This document shows, in pieces, positions 15,360 through 16,568 of a DNA stretch of 16,568 bases. Location: contig JALQUL010000415.1 in the NCBI GenBank assembly GCA_023260735.1, positions 1 to 16,568 on the forward strand. Reading direction: 5' to 3'. Both the position numbers and the translations under genes were made by a program. Source of the DNA: Limnohabitans sp. (GTDB lineage Bacteria > Pseudomonadota > Gammaproteobacteria > Burkholderiales > Burkholderiaceae_C). The notes beneath the pieces were generated by a model, which was not told the DNA's origin, made no database searches, and saw nothing but the letters and a program-made list of their open reading frames with translations. How positions within the stretch are numbered: position 1 is the first letter of the stretch; each line of letters starts with the position of its first letter.

Positions 15360-16403
15360 ATGAGCCAGCAAACTACAGCATCTACTCGCATGGGGTGGGG
15401 GTTAATTGGAGCGAGTACCATCGCTAAAGAGCATATGGTGAACGCTATCAACGCCCAAGCAGGACATCATGTACAAGCCGTTTTTAGTACCAGTCAAGAA
15501 AGAGCAGAAAATTTTGCCTCTGTAGCAGGTATTCCAAAAGCCTACGACTCATTAGAGGCTTTATTGGCCGACTCTCAAGTACAAATTGTTTACATCAGCA
15601 CCACCAATGAATTGCATCATGCACAAGTCTTAACTGCAGCGGCTGCAGGCAAACATGTACTATGTGAAAAGCCTTTGGCTTTGAACCTCAAAGATGCACA
15701 AGAGATGGTCAAAGCCTGTGAAAAAGCAGGTGTGGTCATGGCGACCAATCATCATTTACGTAATGCTGCTACCCATCAAGCCATGCGAGATCTTATTGCC
15801 TCGGGTGCAATTGGTCAACCTTTGTTTGCTAGAGTCTTTCATGCAGTGTATTTACCACCGCATTTACAAGGCTGGCGCCTTGATCAACCACAGGCCGGTG
15901 GTGGTGTTATTTTAGATATTACCGTGCATGATATGGACACCCTCCGATTTACCCTTAACAGCGAGCCAATAGAGGTAGTAGGAATGTCGCAAACTGCTAG
16001 TATGGCGCAACAAGGTTTAGAAGATGGCGTGATGGCAGTCGTGCGATTTGCCAATGGTACCCTAGCCCAATTACACGACGCCTTTACGGTTAAAAACGCA
16101 GGAACAGGTATCGAATACCATGGTGATAAAGGTTCATTAATTGGTAAAAATGTAATGACCCAGCAACCAGTAGGCGAGGTGATATTACGTAATGCCAATG
16201 GTGAAACCAACATCGAATTGAATCATCATAATTTATATGTCAAAGGTGTGGCTAGTTTTTGCGATGCCGTCCATCAAAGAGGCCCGGTCGCTGCGACAGG
16301 ACTTGACGGAGTGAAATCATTAGCTGCTGCTCTTGCAGTAGTAAAAGCCTGCCAATTAGGTACACGTCAAACGATTGGTTCGCTCGATAGTGAGGGGGTG
16401 TAG
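15360..16403 (+). CDS. Gfo/Idh/MocA-family NAD(P)-dependent oxidoreductase
   Basis: A 347-residue enzyme from ATG 15360, preceded by GAAAG; an in-frame TTG at 15354 is less likely. Residues about 10-125 form the Rossmann domain with GWGLIGASTIA (12-22) and the EKP motif (103-105) whose Lys104 contacts substrate and cofactor. The C-terminal sheet domain follows, with DITVHDMDTLRF (186-197) carrying Asp186 and the catalytic-type His190. Members oxidise or reduce sugars, inositols and related polyols, and this one resembles inositol dehydrogenase or 1,5-anhydrofructose reductase types in general layout. The substrate cannot be told from the sequence. There is no signal peptide. It starts 31 nt after the Fic stop, but a shared function is not evident. 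Confidence 0.85.
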   Translation: MSQQTTASTRMGWGLIGASTIAKEHMVNAINAQAGHHVQAVFSTSQERAENFASVAGIPKAYDSLEALLADSQVQIVYISTTNELHHAQVLTAAAAGKHVLCEKPLALNLKDAQEMVKACEKAGVVMATNHHLRNAATHQAMRDLIASGAIGQPLFARVFHAVYLPPHLQGWRLDQPQAGGGVILDITVHDMDTLRFTLNSEPIEVVGMSQTASMAQQGLEDGVMAVVRFANGTLAQLHDAFTVKNAGTGIEYHGDKGSLIGKNVMTQQPVGEVILRNANGETNIELNHHNLYVKGVASFCDAVHQRGPVAATGLDGVKSLAAALAVVKACQLGTRQTIGSLDSEGV

Positions 16404-16420
16404 GCCACTAATTTAGGTTT

Positions 16421-16478
16421 AAAAAACACAGGTGAATAGGGTTGATGCCCTCTTCAAGCATAAGTGTGAATAACCCTA
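16421..16478 (+). repeat. A-tract/GGTGAATAG motif and 7-bp inverted repeat
   Basis: AAAAAA-CACA-GGTGAATAG (16421-16439) is the third copy of the spacer motif. TAGGGTT (16437-16443) and AACCCTA (16472-16478) are perfect 7-bp reverse complements flanking a 28-nt loop, with the right arm inside the partial gene that starts at 16445. Folding would hide that gene's AGGG ribosome site, so translational control is conceivable, but the long loop makes a stable hairpin doubtful. Confidence 0.3.
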
Positions 16479-16568
16479 AAATAGATGGGTTGCCAAGCCA
16501 TTTTAAACTAACTAAAAAATCTATCTTAGAGGATACCGAGTTTGAATTAGTTTTTATCGAACAAGGTG
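16445..16568 (+). CDS. Hypothetical protein, 5' part only (runs off the window)
   Basis: ATG at 16445, preceded by AGGG about 4 nt upstream, opens a frame that stays open for 41 codons to the window edge. It begins MPSSSISVNNPKIDG and ends FELVFIEQG. The distance from the preceding stop (41 nt) and the lack of any other frame in this tail support a real gene. I do not recognise a family from so short a piece. The polar N-terminus shows no signal peptide or membrane segment. Confidence 0.5.
   Translation, partial: MPSSSISVNNPKIDGLPSHFKLTKKSILEDTEFELVFIEQG

Noticed and set aside
1..16568. CRISPR array, insertion sequence, tRNA, rRNA or prophage genes
   Set aside because: I saw no regularly spaced repeats, transposase or integrase frames, tRNA-like cloverleaf sequence or phage proteins on either strand.

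Overview
The window is AT-rich by eye, densely packed, and every convincing gene reads on the + strand. Its core (about 1-10900) is a catabolic locus for phosphonates, compounds with a direct C-P bond. The gene set is a GntR/FCD regulator, phosphonoacetate hydrolase, phosphonoacetaldehyde dehydrogenase, an EamA-type membrane protein and a 2-aminoethylphosphonate (AEP)-type ABC transporter with a fused double permease. This combination is best known from Proteobacteria, particularly Betaproteobacteria/Burkholderiales. A low-GC betaproteobacterium is my best guess from gene content alone; there is no rRNA or tRNA to confirm it.

Layout. 1-106: a perfect 9-bp inverted repeat whose two arms each carry a TTGACA -35 hexamer pointing outward, probably an operator over divergent promoters. 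107-6862: a five-gene run (regulator, phnA, phnY, EamA protein, large FAD/folate-type dehydrogenase) with gaps of 48, 44, 3 and 43 nt. 6917-6961: three 7-mers on an 11-bp period followed by a -10-like hexamer, a convincing Pho box. 7009-10891: binding protein, ATPase and fused permease (the last two overlap by 4 nt), closed by a probable terminator. 10892-11392: a long non-coding stretch holding an unexplained inverted-repeat structure. 11393-13826: a 32-codon leader ORF overlapping a DUF2236/MpaB-type oxygenase gene, then an unassigned ATP-grasp protein. 13827-14203: non-coding, with a strong hairpin. 14204-15328: a Fic-family AMPylator whose first codons are cut off by an in-frame TAA. 15360-16403: a Gfo/Idh/MocA oxidoreductase. 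16445-end: the start of an unrecognised gene running off the window.

How the genes work together. The transporter imports AEP or a related aminophosphonate under phosphate limitation. The amine is removed to give phosphonoacetaldehyde, PhnY oxidises this to phosphonoacetate, and PhnA cleaves that to acetate and phosphate. The step making phosphonoacetaldehyde is normally done by the transaminase PhnW, and no phnW, phnX or C-P lyase gene is present here. In the expected place sits an 805-residue flavoprotein of the dimethylglycine/sarcosine dehydrogenase type, with a covalent-FAD histidine motif and a C-terminal GcvT-like folate module. The most interesting hypothesis is that it oxidises N-methylated AEP and feeds the PhnY-PhnA route.

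Other points to follow are the premature stop in the Fic gene, the 9-mer GGTGAATAG preceded by an A-tract in three separate intergenic spacers, and the structured spacer after the transporter operon.
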